In this document: one piece after another, positions 23,173 through 30,802 of the stretch
Layout of the letters: each line of letters begins with the position of its first letter
Numbering within the stretch: the first letter of the stretch is position 1
Assembly (NCBI GenBank): GCA_050011095.1
Contig: JBEKJU010000014.1
Coordinates: forward strand, 1 to 37,331
Length of the DNA stretch: 37,331 nucleotides
Direction: 5' to 3'
Source: JBEKJU01 sp050011095
GTDB taxonomy: Bacteria > Desulfobacterota > Syntrophorhabdia > Syntrophorhabdales > WCHB1-27
The notes under the pieces: generated by a model
Database searches by the model: none
What the model saw: the letters and a program-made list of their open reading frames with translations, nothing else
What the model was told of the DNA's origin: nothing
Translations under genes and position numbers: made by a program

Positions 23173-24480
23173 ATGAAGTACTATCAAAAGCTAACCATCC
23201 TTTTGGGCCTGGTATGGGGATTCATCGCAATCCAGCGAATCGTAATCGCCATCATCATGCCCGCCATTCAGGCAGACATGAAGTTCAGCTACACGGATGT
23301 GGGCATGATCATATCGATCACCGGCCTCATCTGGGCCTTCGGCACTATTATATGGGCGAGTATCGGCGACACCTACGGCCGTCGACCGGTCATCGTGGGC
23401 TGTGCCATTCTCGCCTCCGTTTTTTCCTGGATGACCGGGATGGTGCATAGCCTCGGCGGTATGTTGGGTGTCCGGGGGGTCCTCGGGTTTTTCGAGGGAG
23501 GCCCCTGGGGCCCGGCCCTCGCCACGGTAGGTGAAGAAGCGCCCGAAGAGAAGAGGGGCGCCTACGTTGCCCTGATCCCCGGCAGCTTCTTTCTCATCGG
23601 GGTATGCGTGGGGCCCATGTTCGCGGTCTGGCTCCTGACCAAATTCGGGTCGTGGCGGCCTGTTTTCTACATCATATCCATACCCGGCATCATCCTTGCC
23701 CTGATCGTCGCCTTCTTCATGCACGAGCCGGCTTCCGTCGCGGCGGGCATCAAGGCGCGTAAAGCGGGCCAGAAAAGGGTCGTCTACGATCAAGGGCATA
23801 AAGTCAAGCTGAGCGATGTGCTCAAGTATAAGAACGTAATAATCTCCACGATCAACAGTGTGCCGGTCATGGCATGGCTCTGGATCTATAGCGGTTTCTC
23901 CGCGTTGTTTCTTGCGAAGGTGCATCATCTCGGCATGGAAAGCATCGGCATGGCCATGTCCGCGTCCGGACTGGGTGGATTCCTCGGTATGGTAATCATG
24001 GGCCGGCTGTCGGACGGTATGGGGCGTAATGCGGCCATCATGCTCTCCGGGCTTCTCTGCTGCCTCTCCGGGCTGGCGATTATCGCGATGCCCGTGGGAA
24101 CCGGCGTGGGGGCTTTCGCAGTCCTTTTCTTCTTCTGGGGCATGTTCGGCGGCGCCTTCTTCCCCCTGTACCTGGGCACCCTGCCGGCCGAAAGCGTGCC
24201 GCCCGAGTTCGCGGGAACGGCCGTTGGTGTTCCCACGGCAGTAGGTGAGGTTATCGGCGCGGCCATCATGCCTACCATCGCCGGCGCCCTTGCCGACAGG
24301 TTCGATCTCTACGCGCCCATGTGGATGGCGGCAATAGCAGGTCTGGTAATCATGCTGGTCTCCATGGCGTACGTGGAGACGGCTCCGAGAAAGGTCGCGA
24401 GGATGACGAAAAAACCCACCAGGGATGACCATCTCCTCAAACCCTTCAGGGGCAAGTCAACCGCTGTGCCTCAAGCTTAG
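23173..24480 (+). CDS. MFS transporter (organic-anion type)
   Basis: A 435-residue 12-helix major facilitator. Motif A appears as GDTYGRRPV after helix 2 (around residue 65) and in the second half as GRLSDGMGRN. Long hydrophobic helices alternate with short loops, with a central cytoplasmic loop containing KARKAGQKRVVYDQ. It most resembles the anion:cation and sugar-acid/aromatic-acid symporter branch, though the exact substrate cannot be read from sequence. SD-like AAAGGGGGG lies ahead of the ATG. Its own regulated promoter, shared with the ligase and carboxylase units, suggests that it imports the substrate or exports a product of that pathway. Confidence 0.88.
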   Translation: MKYYQKLTILLGLVWGFIAIQRIVIAIIMPAIQADMKFSYTDVGMIISITGLIWAFGTIIWASIGDTYGRRPVIVGCAILASVFSWMTGMVHSLGGMLGVRGVLGFFEGGPWGPALATVGEEAPEEKRGAYVALIPGSFFLIGVCVGPMFAVWLLTKFGSWRPVFYIISIPGIILALIVAFFMHEPASVAAGIKARKAGQKRVVYDQGHKVKLSDVLKYKNVIISTINSVPVMAWLWIYSGFSALFLAKVHHLGMESIGMAMSASGLGGFLGMVIMGRLSDGMGRNAAIMLSGLLCCLSGLAIIAMPVGTGVGAFAVLFFFWGMFGGAFFPLYLGTLPAESVPPEFAGTAVGVPTAVGEVIGAAIMPTIAGALADRFDLYAPMWMAAIAGLVIMLVSMAYVETAPRKVARMTKKPTRDDHLLKPFRGKSTAVPQA

Positions 24481-24564
24481 ACAAGCCATGTCACGGTGCT
24501 GTTGAGCGGAGACGCACCGAACGGACCTTGCGCAGGCAAGGGCCGGGCGCGGCGATAGAGAGCG

Positions 24565-24604
24565 GCAGGGCCTTCATGGGGGTATCCCTCCCTGGAGGCC
24601 CTGC
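24565..24604 (+). terminator. Hairpin downstream of the MFS gene
   Basis: GCAGGGCCT (24565-24573) pairs perfectly with AGGCCCTGC (24596-24604) across a 22-nt loop that can itself pair (GGGGGTA/ TCCCTCCC). A weak T-rich stretch (GGTTTTGCC) follows about 7 nt later. Plausible end of the MFS transcript. Confidence 0.4.
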
Positions 24605-24652
24605 GCACTTGGTTTTGCCATTTCTTCAATGAGCCGGCAGCGAGAATAAATG

Positions 24653-24865
24653 ACCCTGCTGCAAGCAGCAGGGTATCCAAGACAACGAGCGGAGCGAGTC
24701 TTTGAGCAGGGAGAGTCTCGGGGCACCCGCTTGCGGGTCGTGGCTTTGCCCACAGAGGGGGCGACCGCGGGGTACCCACACAGTGGGTCGCGCGAAGTGG
24801 GTGTCCCAATAATTGCCGGCGGAGCGAAGCGGAAAGAGATTCTCCCTGCAGCAAGCTGCAGGGAA
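24653..24865. repeat. Repeat-rich intergenic block with two REP-like palindromes
   Basis: Two near-identical 20-bp palindromes bracket the block: CCCTGCTGC/GCAGCAGGG at 24654-24673 and CCCTGCAGC/GCTGCAGGG at 24844-24863. Between them, 24720-24765 (GGGGCACCCGCTTGCGGGTC ... GGGGGCGACC) matches the unit of the 5959-6240 array, and GTACCCACACAGTGGGT forms another hairpin. No gene is supported between the MFS stop and the carboxylase promoter. Confidence 0.65.
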
Positions 24866-24934
24866 TCCGCAAGTTGACCCTTGAAAGATCACGATCTTCC
24901 TTTCCGCGCCTTGCGCTCGGGCGTTCGCGGTCGT

Positions 24935-24988
24935 TTATGAAATCATAAGAAATATTGTCTTGCAAAGAATTTGTTTTAAAACAATAAT
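24935..24988 (+). promoter_or_regulatory. Shared LysR-type promoter block, copy 3 (carboxylase operon)
   Basis: Block 24935-24967 carries a perfect palindrome TTATGA-AA-TCATAA, then AGAAATATTGTCT, then TTGCAA (-35, 24960-24965), a 17-nt spacer and AATAAT (-10, 24983-24988). Start codon at 25056. It is the best of the three copies and would drive the long operon from 25056 onward. Confidence 0.7.
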
Positions 24989-25055
24989 GAGACGTGCAGG
25001 AGGGCTTGAAAGGTTCGTCGCCAAGTAAAAAAAAGGGGGGGGTTCACAAAAGACT

Positions 25056-26810
25056 ATGGATAAAATAGAATTTATCGACCAAACAATTAGGGATGCGCAG
25101 CAGAGTCTCTGGGGTTTTACGATGAGGACCGAGCATATAACCCCGATTGCTGAAATGATGGACAAGGTGGGGTACAGAGCCATTGCGACCGTGGGCAGCC
25201 AGGCCTTTACCGTGCAGGTGCGCACGCTGAATGAGGATCCCTGGGAGAGGATCAGGCTTCTTTCCAAGCTGATGACAAGAACCGCCATCAGGGGGTCTTA
25301 TGTGACCGGAAGTCTCTCCTCCTTCGATTTGAGCACGCCCCGCGACATCATCTCCCTGTGGATAAAGCGATCCGTCGCCAATGGCACAAAAAGTTTCTGG
25401 ATCTGCGACTACCAGACCGACATGGAGAAGTTCGTCTATTTTGCGCGCATAGCCAAGGCCGAGGGGGCCGAGGTGGTTCCCTCCCTGATGTATACCACGA
25501 GTCCTGTCCACGACAGGGCCCACTGGGCGCGCAAGACCCGCATGCTAGCGGAAATCAAGGATTGCGTGGACCGGATCATGATAGAGGATGCGTCAGGGGT
25601 GATTACTCCGGAAGGCACGAGGGAGCTCATCTCCACGGTGCAGGCGAACTGTGATGGGCTGCCCATCGAGTTCCACTCCCACTGCAATTCCGGGCTCGCC
25701 CCCCTGTGCTATCTCGAGGCCATCAAATCCGGTGTCAGATGCGTGCATACCGCCGTTGCGCCGCTCGCGAACGGCACGTCCCTGCCCGCCACGGAAAGCA
25801 TCGTAAGGAATGCCCGGCGTCTGGGCTTTTCCACGGACCTCGACGAGGACGCCCTCGCGGCCGTCTCGGCCCACTTCAGGAAAATTGCGGAAACAGAAGG
25901 GCTGCCCATTGGCGCGCCCATGGAATACGACCTCTTTCATTATGCGCATCAGGTCCCTGGAGGCATGATGACGAACCTGACGCGGCAGCTCAGGGAGGTG
26001 GGGATGGAGAACCGCCTCGACGAGATCCTCGAGGAGGTCGTTGTGGTCCGGAAGGACCTCGGCTATCCTGTGATGGCAACGCCCTATTCACAGATCGTAG
26101 GGGCCCAGGCCGTGGAGAACGTCGTCTCCGGTGAACGGTATAAGCGGTTCACCGACGAGGTGGTCAAGTATGCCCTGGGGTACTACGGGGAGCCGGCCGC
26201 GCCCATAGACAGGAATGTCATGGACAGGATAATGAGCTCGCCTCAGGCAAAACAATTGGCGAACTGGAAGCCCGAGGGGTACGAGAAATCTGTTGAGGAG
26301 CTACGCAAACAGTACGGCCCCGAGCTTTCGGATGACGATCTCCTGCTCAGAATCTGTATCCCCGGAAAACCCTTGAAGCCTGCCGAGCCGAGAAAGCCGG
26401 CGGCGGCCCCCGCGGCAAAGGCGGCGTCCCAGGCCTCACCCTCGGATTTCCCGACGGAATTCAACGTCGACGTGGACGGCGACGTGTTCAGCGTCAGGAT
26501 ATCACCCGTATGGGCCGGGACCGACAAAGCCGTGACAACAGAGAGAAGGGAAGGGCCGCAGGCGGAGAAGGGGCAGAAGGGGCCGAAGGAGGTGCCACCC
26601 GGCGCGGTGCCCTGCGGCATGGCGGGGCTGGTACTTTCCTTCAATGTGAAGGTGGGCGATATCGTCAAGGCGGGGGACCTCGTGGCGATGATCGAGGCCA
26701 TGAAAATGAGGAGGCATGTCAACTGCACCCACGGCGGGGTAGTGAAGGAGATATGCAGCCGGGAAGGTGAGATGGTCGGTCCTGAAGACATCCTCATGGT
26801 GGTGGTGTAG
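25056..26810 (+). CDS. Biotin-dependent carboxyltransferase fused to biotin carrier domain (PycB/OadA-like)
   Basis: A 584-residue fusion: a DRE-TIM carboxyltransferase barrel and helical domain (about 1-460), an Ala/Pro-rich linker, and a C-terminal biotinyl domain with the biotin-accepting EAMKM (Lys 550). Metal-site residues are partly kept (D13 in IRDAQQS; H207 and H209 in FHSHCNSG; EDPWERI). The segment normally reading IKDMAG, whose Lys is carbamylated and binds the metal, reads MIEDASGV, with Glu 177 in the Lys position. GGTS is also changed to NGTS. It pairs with the biotin carboxylase encoded 1 bp downstream. Carboxylation or decarboxylation of a 2-oxo acid or ketone is expected for the family; the acceptor here is unknown. 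Confidence 0.85.
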   Translation: MDKIEFIDQTIRDAQQSLWGFTMRTEHITPIAEMMDKVGYRAIATVGSQAFTVQVRTLNEDPWERIRLLSKLMTRTAIRGSYVTGSLSSFDLSTPRDIISLWIKRSVANGTKSFWICDYQTDMEKFVYFARIAKAEGAEVVPSLMYTTSPVHDRAHWARKTRMLAEIKDCVDRIMIEDASGVITPEGTRELISTVQANCDGLPIEFHSHCNSGLAPLCYLEAIKSGVRCVHTAVAPLANGTSLPATESIVRNARRLGFSTDLDEDALAAVSAHFRKIAETEGLPIGAPMEYDLFHYAHQVPGGMMTNLTRQLREVGMENRLDEILEEVVVVRKDLGYPVMATPYSQIVGAQAVENVVSGERYKRFTDEVVKYALGYYGEPAAPIDRNVMDRIMSSPQAKQLANWKPEGYEKSVEELRKQYGPELSDDDLLLRICIPGKPLKPAEPRKPAAAPAAKAASQASPSDFPTEFNVDVDGDVFSVRISPVWAGTDKAVTTERREGPQAEKGQKGPKEVPPGAVPCGMAGLVLSFNVKVGDIVKAGDLVAMIEAMKMRRHVNCTHGGVVKEICSREGEMVGPEDILMVVV

Positions 26811-26811
26811 C

Positions 26812-28287
26812 ATGGTCCGGAAGATCCTTATAGCCAATCGCGGTGAAATAGCCATACGCGTCATGCGGGCCTGCCGGGAGCTGGGGGTCGCTTCCGTTGC
26901 CGTATACTCGGAGGCGGACAGGGACGCATTGTTCGCCAAGTATGCCGATGAGGCCTATTTCATCGGTCCGGCACCGGCGACCCAGAGTTATCTTCACATG
27001 GAAAAGTTGATTGAGGTGGCCAGGGAAAGCGGCGTCGACGCCATTCATCCCGGCTACGGCTTCCTTGCGGAGAACCCGAAATTCGCCCAGGCCTGTGAAC
27101 GGGAGGGGATAAGCTTCATCGGACCGTCGAGCAGGGTCCTCGAGCTCATGGGTGACAAGGTAACCGCGCGGCGTGAGATGATAAGGGCGGGCGTCCCCGT
27201 GGTGCCGGGAACGGATGAGTGTGTGGCGGAATTTGAGCAGGCCAGGGACATCGCCGGCGAGATCGGATACCCGGTTATCATCAAGCCCTCCGGCGGCGGC
27301 GGGGGAATCGGCATGACCATTGTGCAGGACGAAGGGGAATTGCTGAAGGCCCTCGAATCGACGCAGGCGATTGCGACGACGACCTTTGGCATCGCCGATA
27401 TCTACATGGAAAAATACCTCTCGAATCCCCGCCACATAGAGTTTCAGATACTGGGAGATTCCAAGGGCAACGTGATTCACCTGGGTGAACGGGAATGCTC
27501 CATCCAGCGAAGACATCAAAAGCTTATCGAGGAGTCCCCGTCGCCGGCGATAACCCCCGAGCTTCGGGCTCGAATGGGGGAGGTGGCGGCGAACGCGGCT
27601 AGATGGGTGGGCTATGAAGGGGCTGGAACGGTCGAGTTCCTCTTCTCCGACGGAAAGTTCTACTTCCTCGAGGTGAACGCGCGGGTCCAGGTCGAGCACC
27701 CGGTGACAGAGATGGTTACCGGGATGGATATCGTCAAAGAACAGATACGGATCGTTTCCGGGCTTCCCGTGAGCGTGCGGCAGGACGAGGTCCGGATGAA
27801 CGGGAGTGCCATTGAATGCCGCATCAATGCCGAGGATCCGTTGAATGACTTCGTGCCGACGCCGGGCAGGATCAGGAGCTATCATGTGCCGGGCGGCCCG
27901 GGAATCAGGGTGGATAGCGGCGTCTATGCCTCTTATACGATACCGCCCTTCTACGACCCGATGATATCGAAGCTCATTGTATGGGGCAGGGATCGGTCCG
28001 AGGCCATCGCGAGAATGCGCCGGGCCCTCTATGAATACGTCATCGTCGGGCCCACGAGCAATATTCCCTTCCATAAGGCGGTCATGGAAAACCCCCGCTT
28101 TATAGACGGCGACCTGGGGACCCACTTTATCGATAATGAGACTACCCTGCTGGATGATATGAAGGCCATTATAAAACGGGAGAAACCGCTCGAGGCAAGA
28201 CTGCCCCATGCGTCTGAAGACAAGAAGAGGATAGCGGCCATCGCCTCCGTGGCCGCCATAACCCAGGCGTATGGTTACGGGAGGTGA
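26812..28287 (+). CDS. accC: Biotin carboxylase subunit
   Basis: A 491-residue ATP-grasp biotin carboxylase that makes carboxybiotin from ATP and bicarbonate. It starts at the ATG at 26812 (KILIANRGEIAIRVMRAC), directly after the carboxyltransferase stop; a longer frame from 26767 overlaps that gene and is rejected. Core motifs: IHPGYGFLAEN, the glycine loop KPSGGGGGIGM, CSIQRRHQKLIEESPSP, and EVNARVQVEHPVTEMVTGMD with catalytic Glu/Asn/Arg. Its partner is the fused carboxyltransferase-BCCP upstream, giving a PycAB-like two-subunit enzyme rather than a classical acetyl-CoA carboxylase, so accC is a family symbol only. Confidence 0.93.
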   Translation: MVRKILIANRGEIAIRVMRACRELGVASVAVYSEADRDALFAKYADEAYFIGPAPATQSYLHMEKLIEVARESGVDAIHPGYGFLAENPKFAQACEREGISFIGPSSRVLELMGDKVTARREMIRAGVPVVPGTDECVAEFEQARDIAGEIGYPVIIKPSGGGGGIGMTIVQDEGELLKALESTQAIATTTFGIADIYMEKYLSNPRHIEFQILGDSKGNVIHLGERECSIQRRHQKLIEESPSPAITPELRARMGEVAANAARWVGYEGAGTVEFLFSDGKFYFLEVNARVQVEHPVTEMVTGMDIVKEQIRIVSGLPVSVRQDEVRMNGSAIECRINAEDPLNDFVPTPGRIRSYHVPGGPGIRVDSGVYASYTIPPFYDPMISKLIVWGRDRSEAIARMRRALYEYVIVGPTSNIPFHKAVMENPRFIDGDLGTHFIDNETTLLDDMKAIIKREKPLEARLPHASEDKKRIAAIASVAAITQAYGYGR

Positions 28288-28291
28288 GCCC

Positions 28292-29524
28292 ATGGCCAGG
28301 ACAATCGTGATTCTGGGGACGCTGGACACCAAGGGCGAACATCTCTACCGGCTGAAGAAACATATCGAGGGGCGGGGGCACAGGGCGCTGATCCTCGATC
28401 TGAGCATGGGTTCCGTCCCCGCTTTTGCCGCCGATATTCCCGCCGCGGAGGTCGCCATGGCGGGAGGACGACGCATCGAGGATCTCATGGCGACGCGGAA
28501 CCGGTCCGTATCGACGGAGGTCATGATAACCGGCGCGCAGCAGAAGGTGATGGAGCTTCTGTCGAAAAAGGAAATAGATGGAATTGTGGCGATGGGCGGT
28601 GCTTCCATGGCCCTAATAGCCTCTCGGGTCATGACGAAGCTGCCCTTCGGCATACCGAAGGTGATCGCCACGCCCGCTGCCATGCCCACCTACATATCGG
28701 AGTGGTTTGGCGCCTTTGACGTGGTGGTCATGCAGGTGATCATGGAGTTTGCGGGCATGAATAATCTCGTCAGCGCGGTGATCGCCCAGGTAGGTGGGGC
28801 GATCTCGGGCATGGTGGAGGAGGCGGTCGACTACGGGTCGCTCAAGCTCCCTTACCCCTCCATCGCGGTCACCCAGATCGGCTTTAACGAAGCGTGCGCG
28901 GTCGCGGTAAAGAGTCTCCTCGAAGAGAAGGGCTACAACGTCTATCCCTTCCATGCGAACGGCATAAGCGACAGGAGCATGGAGCGGCTGATTGCCCAGG
29001 GCCTCCTGGACGGCCTCATAGATATCGTGCCCGCCGGACTCATCGAAGAGCTTTTTCAGGGTAACAGGGCGGCAGGCATGGAGAGGCTCGATGCGCCCCT
29101 CGAGCGCGGATTTCCGGTTGTCCTCGCCCCCTCCACGTTTAACATCACCGGGGCAGGGCCGACGCGGAGGATGAAGGAGCGCTTTATCGACCGGCGGCCG
29201 CGCCTGCAAATAGATGAGATACGGTATCTGACCAGGTACACGCCGGATGAAATGAGACAGGGCGCGCGGCTGTACGCGGAGAAGCTCAACCGTGCCAAGG
29301 GACCGGTGAAATTCCTCGTGCCCCTGCGGGGATGGTCCAATATTGACAAACCCGGGAGCGTTTTGTATAACCCTGAGGAAGATCGTGTATTTTTCGAAGA
29401 GCTGAAGGCTCATTTGACAACCGACATTCCGATAGAGGAGGTTGACTGCAACCTGGAAGATCATGAATTTGCCCAGGCACTGGTCGAGAGCTTTGATAAA
29501 ATGTTCAAGGAGGCACACGGTTGA
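28292..29524 (+). CDS. Tm-1-like ATP-binding domain protein (UPF0261)
   Basis: A 410-residue cytosolic protein of the UPF0261/Tm-1 N-terminal family: TIVILGTLDTKGEHLYRLKK at the start, DGIVAMGGASMALIAS near residue 100, then VIATPAAMPTYISEWFGA and PVVLAPSTFNITGAGPTRR. The plant Tm-1 protein binds ATP through this domain; bacterial members lack a settled reaction and often neighbour carbon-compound degradation genes. ATG at 28292 follows a GGGAGGTGA SD that overlaps the biotin carboxylase stop, so the three genes are one transcript. Its tight coupling to the carboxylase suggests a catalytic or ATP-dependent accessory role in the same step. Confidence 0.9.
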   Translation: MARTIVILGTLDTKGEHLYRLKKHIEGRGHRALILDLSMGSVPAFAADIPAAEVAMAGGRRIEDLMATRNRSVSTEVMITGAQQKVMELLSKKEIDGIVAMGGASMALIASRVMTKLPFGIPKVIATPAAMPTYISEWFGAFDVVVMQVIMEFAGMNNLVSAVIAQVGGAISGMVEEAVDYGSLKLPYPSIAVTQIGFNEACAVAVKSLLEEKGYNVYPFHANGISDRSMERLIAQGLLDGLIDIVPAGLIEELFQGNRAAGMERLDAPLERGFPVVLAPSTFNITGAGPTRRMKERFIDRRPRLQIDEIRYLTRYTPDEMRQGARLYAEKLNRAKGPVKFLVPLRGWSNIDKPGSVLYNPEEDRVFFEELKAHLTTDIPIEEVDCNLEDHEFAQALVESFDKMFKEAHG

Positions 29525-29530
29525 AGGAGG

Positions 29531-29567
29531 GACGTTCCATCAGATTCCGTGTCCCTGATGGAACGTC
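29531..29567 (+). promoter_or_regulatory. Strong intergenic hairpin between UPF0261 and dikinase genes
   Basis: GACGTTCCATCAG (29531-29543) and CTGATGGAACGTC (29555-29567) are perfectly complementary, with an 11-nt loop. It begins 6 nt after the UPF0261 stop. No U-run follows, so it may be an mRNA-stability or processing structure rather than an intrinsic terminator. Confidence 0.5.
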
Positions 29568-29672
29568 GCGGAAAAACCGGGCAGGTCACGCACGCGTGCG
29601 GCGACCCGGCGCCTGAAGGAAGGCGCGGGCTCGCAAGGAACCGCCCGGATAAGAGAAGGGGGTGTTCATACC

Positions 29673-30692
29673 ATGTCGGGGAAATGGATTTACTGGTTAG
29701 AAGAATTGGGCAAGGAGCACAACGATCTGGTAGGCAAGAAGTGCGCCCATCTGGGTGAGATAGCGAAAATCGGCCTGCCGGTTCCTCACGGGTTTGCGCT
29801 CTCCGTCGACGCATATACCTACTTCATGGAGGAGACCGGCTCGGCGCGGGAGATCGCCTCTATGATCGAGGCCTCAATGGTCACACCCGAGGACATCGAC
29901 GGTTTGAACAGGCTCAGCTCGGCCATCCGTCAAGCCGTGGAGTCGAAGCAGATCCCTTCCGAACTGGAGTCTGCCATCCTCTCATACTACGACGGTTTAT
30001 GCGAGAAGTGCAAATGTACCGATGTCGCGGTCTCCACCCGCTCGGCGGGGGCCGTGAGTCACCCCGGTCAGTACGAAACCTACCTCAACGTAAAAGGGAA
30101 GGCCGATCTCCTTCAAAAGGTGAGGAGGGTATGGGCCAGCACGTTCAACGCGCGCTCGGTGGCGTATCGTCTCCGGAAGGGCCTGGCCGTGGCGAGCGGA
30201 CCCATCGGGGTCGCGGTTCTGGAGATGGTCAAGGCACGGTCCGCCGGCATTGCCTTCAGCGTTGACCCCAATACGGGCGACGAAACGAGGATGATCGTCG
30301 AAGCCAACTGGGGCCTTGGGGAGAGCGTCGTGAGCGGTGAACTGACACCCGACAGATGGGTGCTCGACAAGGAGACCCTGGCGGTAAAGGAGAATATTCT
30401 CGGAAGAAAGGAGAAATTCACCTGTGTCATTGATACGGGAGTCGTTGCGCAGGAGACGCCGGCCGAGAAAAGCTGCGCTTTTTGCTGTTCGGAAGCGGAA
30501 CTGGCCGAGATAGGCAGGCTGACGAAAGAGCTGGAGAAACACTTCGGTACGCCCCAGGATATAGAATGGGCCATAGCCGAGGACCGGCCTTTCCCCAATG
30601 TGGTGCTGCTGCAGGCACGGTCGGCGGTTGTCGTCAAGAAAACCGCGGCCGACTCGGTAGTCGATATGATGCTCACCATGTTCAGGAACTAG
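29673..30692 (+). CDS. Split dikinase, ATP-binding subunit (PEP synthase N-domain; phenylphosphate-synthase beta-like)
   Basis: A 339-residue PPDK_N/ATP-grasp domain that transfers phosphate from ATP to a catalytic His on a partner. Family motifs are in order: KKCAHLGEIAKIGLPVPHGF (ATP lysine region), STRSAGAVSHPGQYETYLNV, AGIAFSVDPNTGD, VEANWGLGESVVSGELTPD and DIEWAIAEDRPFPNVVLLQA. It contains no swivel (His) domain and no PEP-binding TIM barrel, so it is not a complete PEP synthase. Length and layout match the small ATP-binding subunit of phenylphosphate synthase, or the first third of rifampin phosphotransferase. The partner domain is encoded in the next gene. The ATG has a purine-rich SD about 10 nt upstream. 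Confidence 0.88.
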   Translation: MSGKWIYWLEELGKEHNDLVGKKCAHLGEIAKIGLPVPHGFALSVDAYTYFMEETGSAREIASMIEASMVTPEDIDGLNRLSSAIRQAVESKQIPSELESAILSYYDGLCEKCKCTDVAVSTRSAGAVSHPGQYETYLNVKGKADLLQKVRRVWASTFNARSVAYRLRKGLAVASGPIGVAVLEMVKARSAGIAFSVDPNTGDETRMIVEANWGLGESVVSGELTPDRWVLDKETLAVKENILGRKEKFTCVIDTGVVAQETPAEKSCAFCCSEAELAEIGRLTKELEKHFGTPQDIEWAIAEDRPFPNVVLLQARSAVVVKKTAADSVVDMMLTMFRN

Positions 30693-30802
30693 GGAGGCCC
30701 CGCAAAGCGGAGGCCGAGACCGAACAATATCGAAGGGCAAAGTGGCCTGGCCGCGGTATGCCGGGCAAAGATATCCGGGAACAAAGACAAGGGGGGTAAG
30801 TC

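Noticed and set aside
26794..28332. 512-residue minus-strand ORF opposite the biotin carboxylase gene
   Set aside because: Shadow of a well-conserved ATP-grasp gene; no recognisable motif and no SD.
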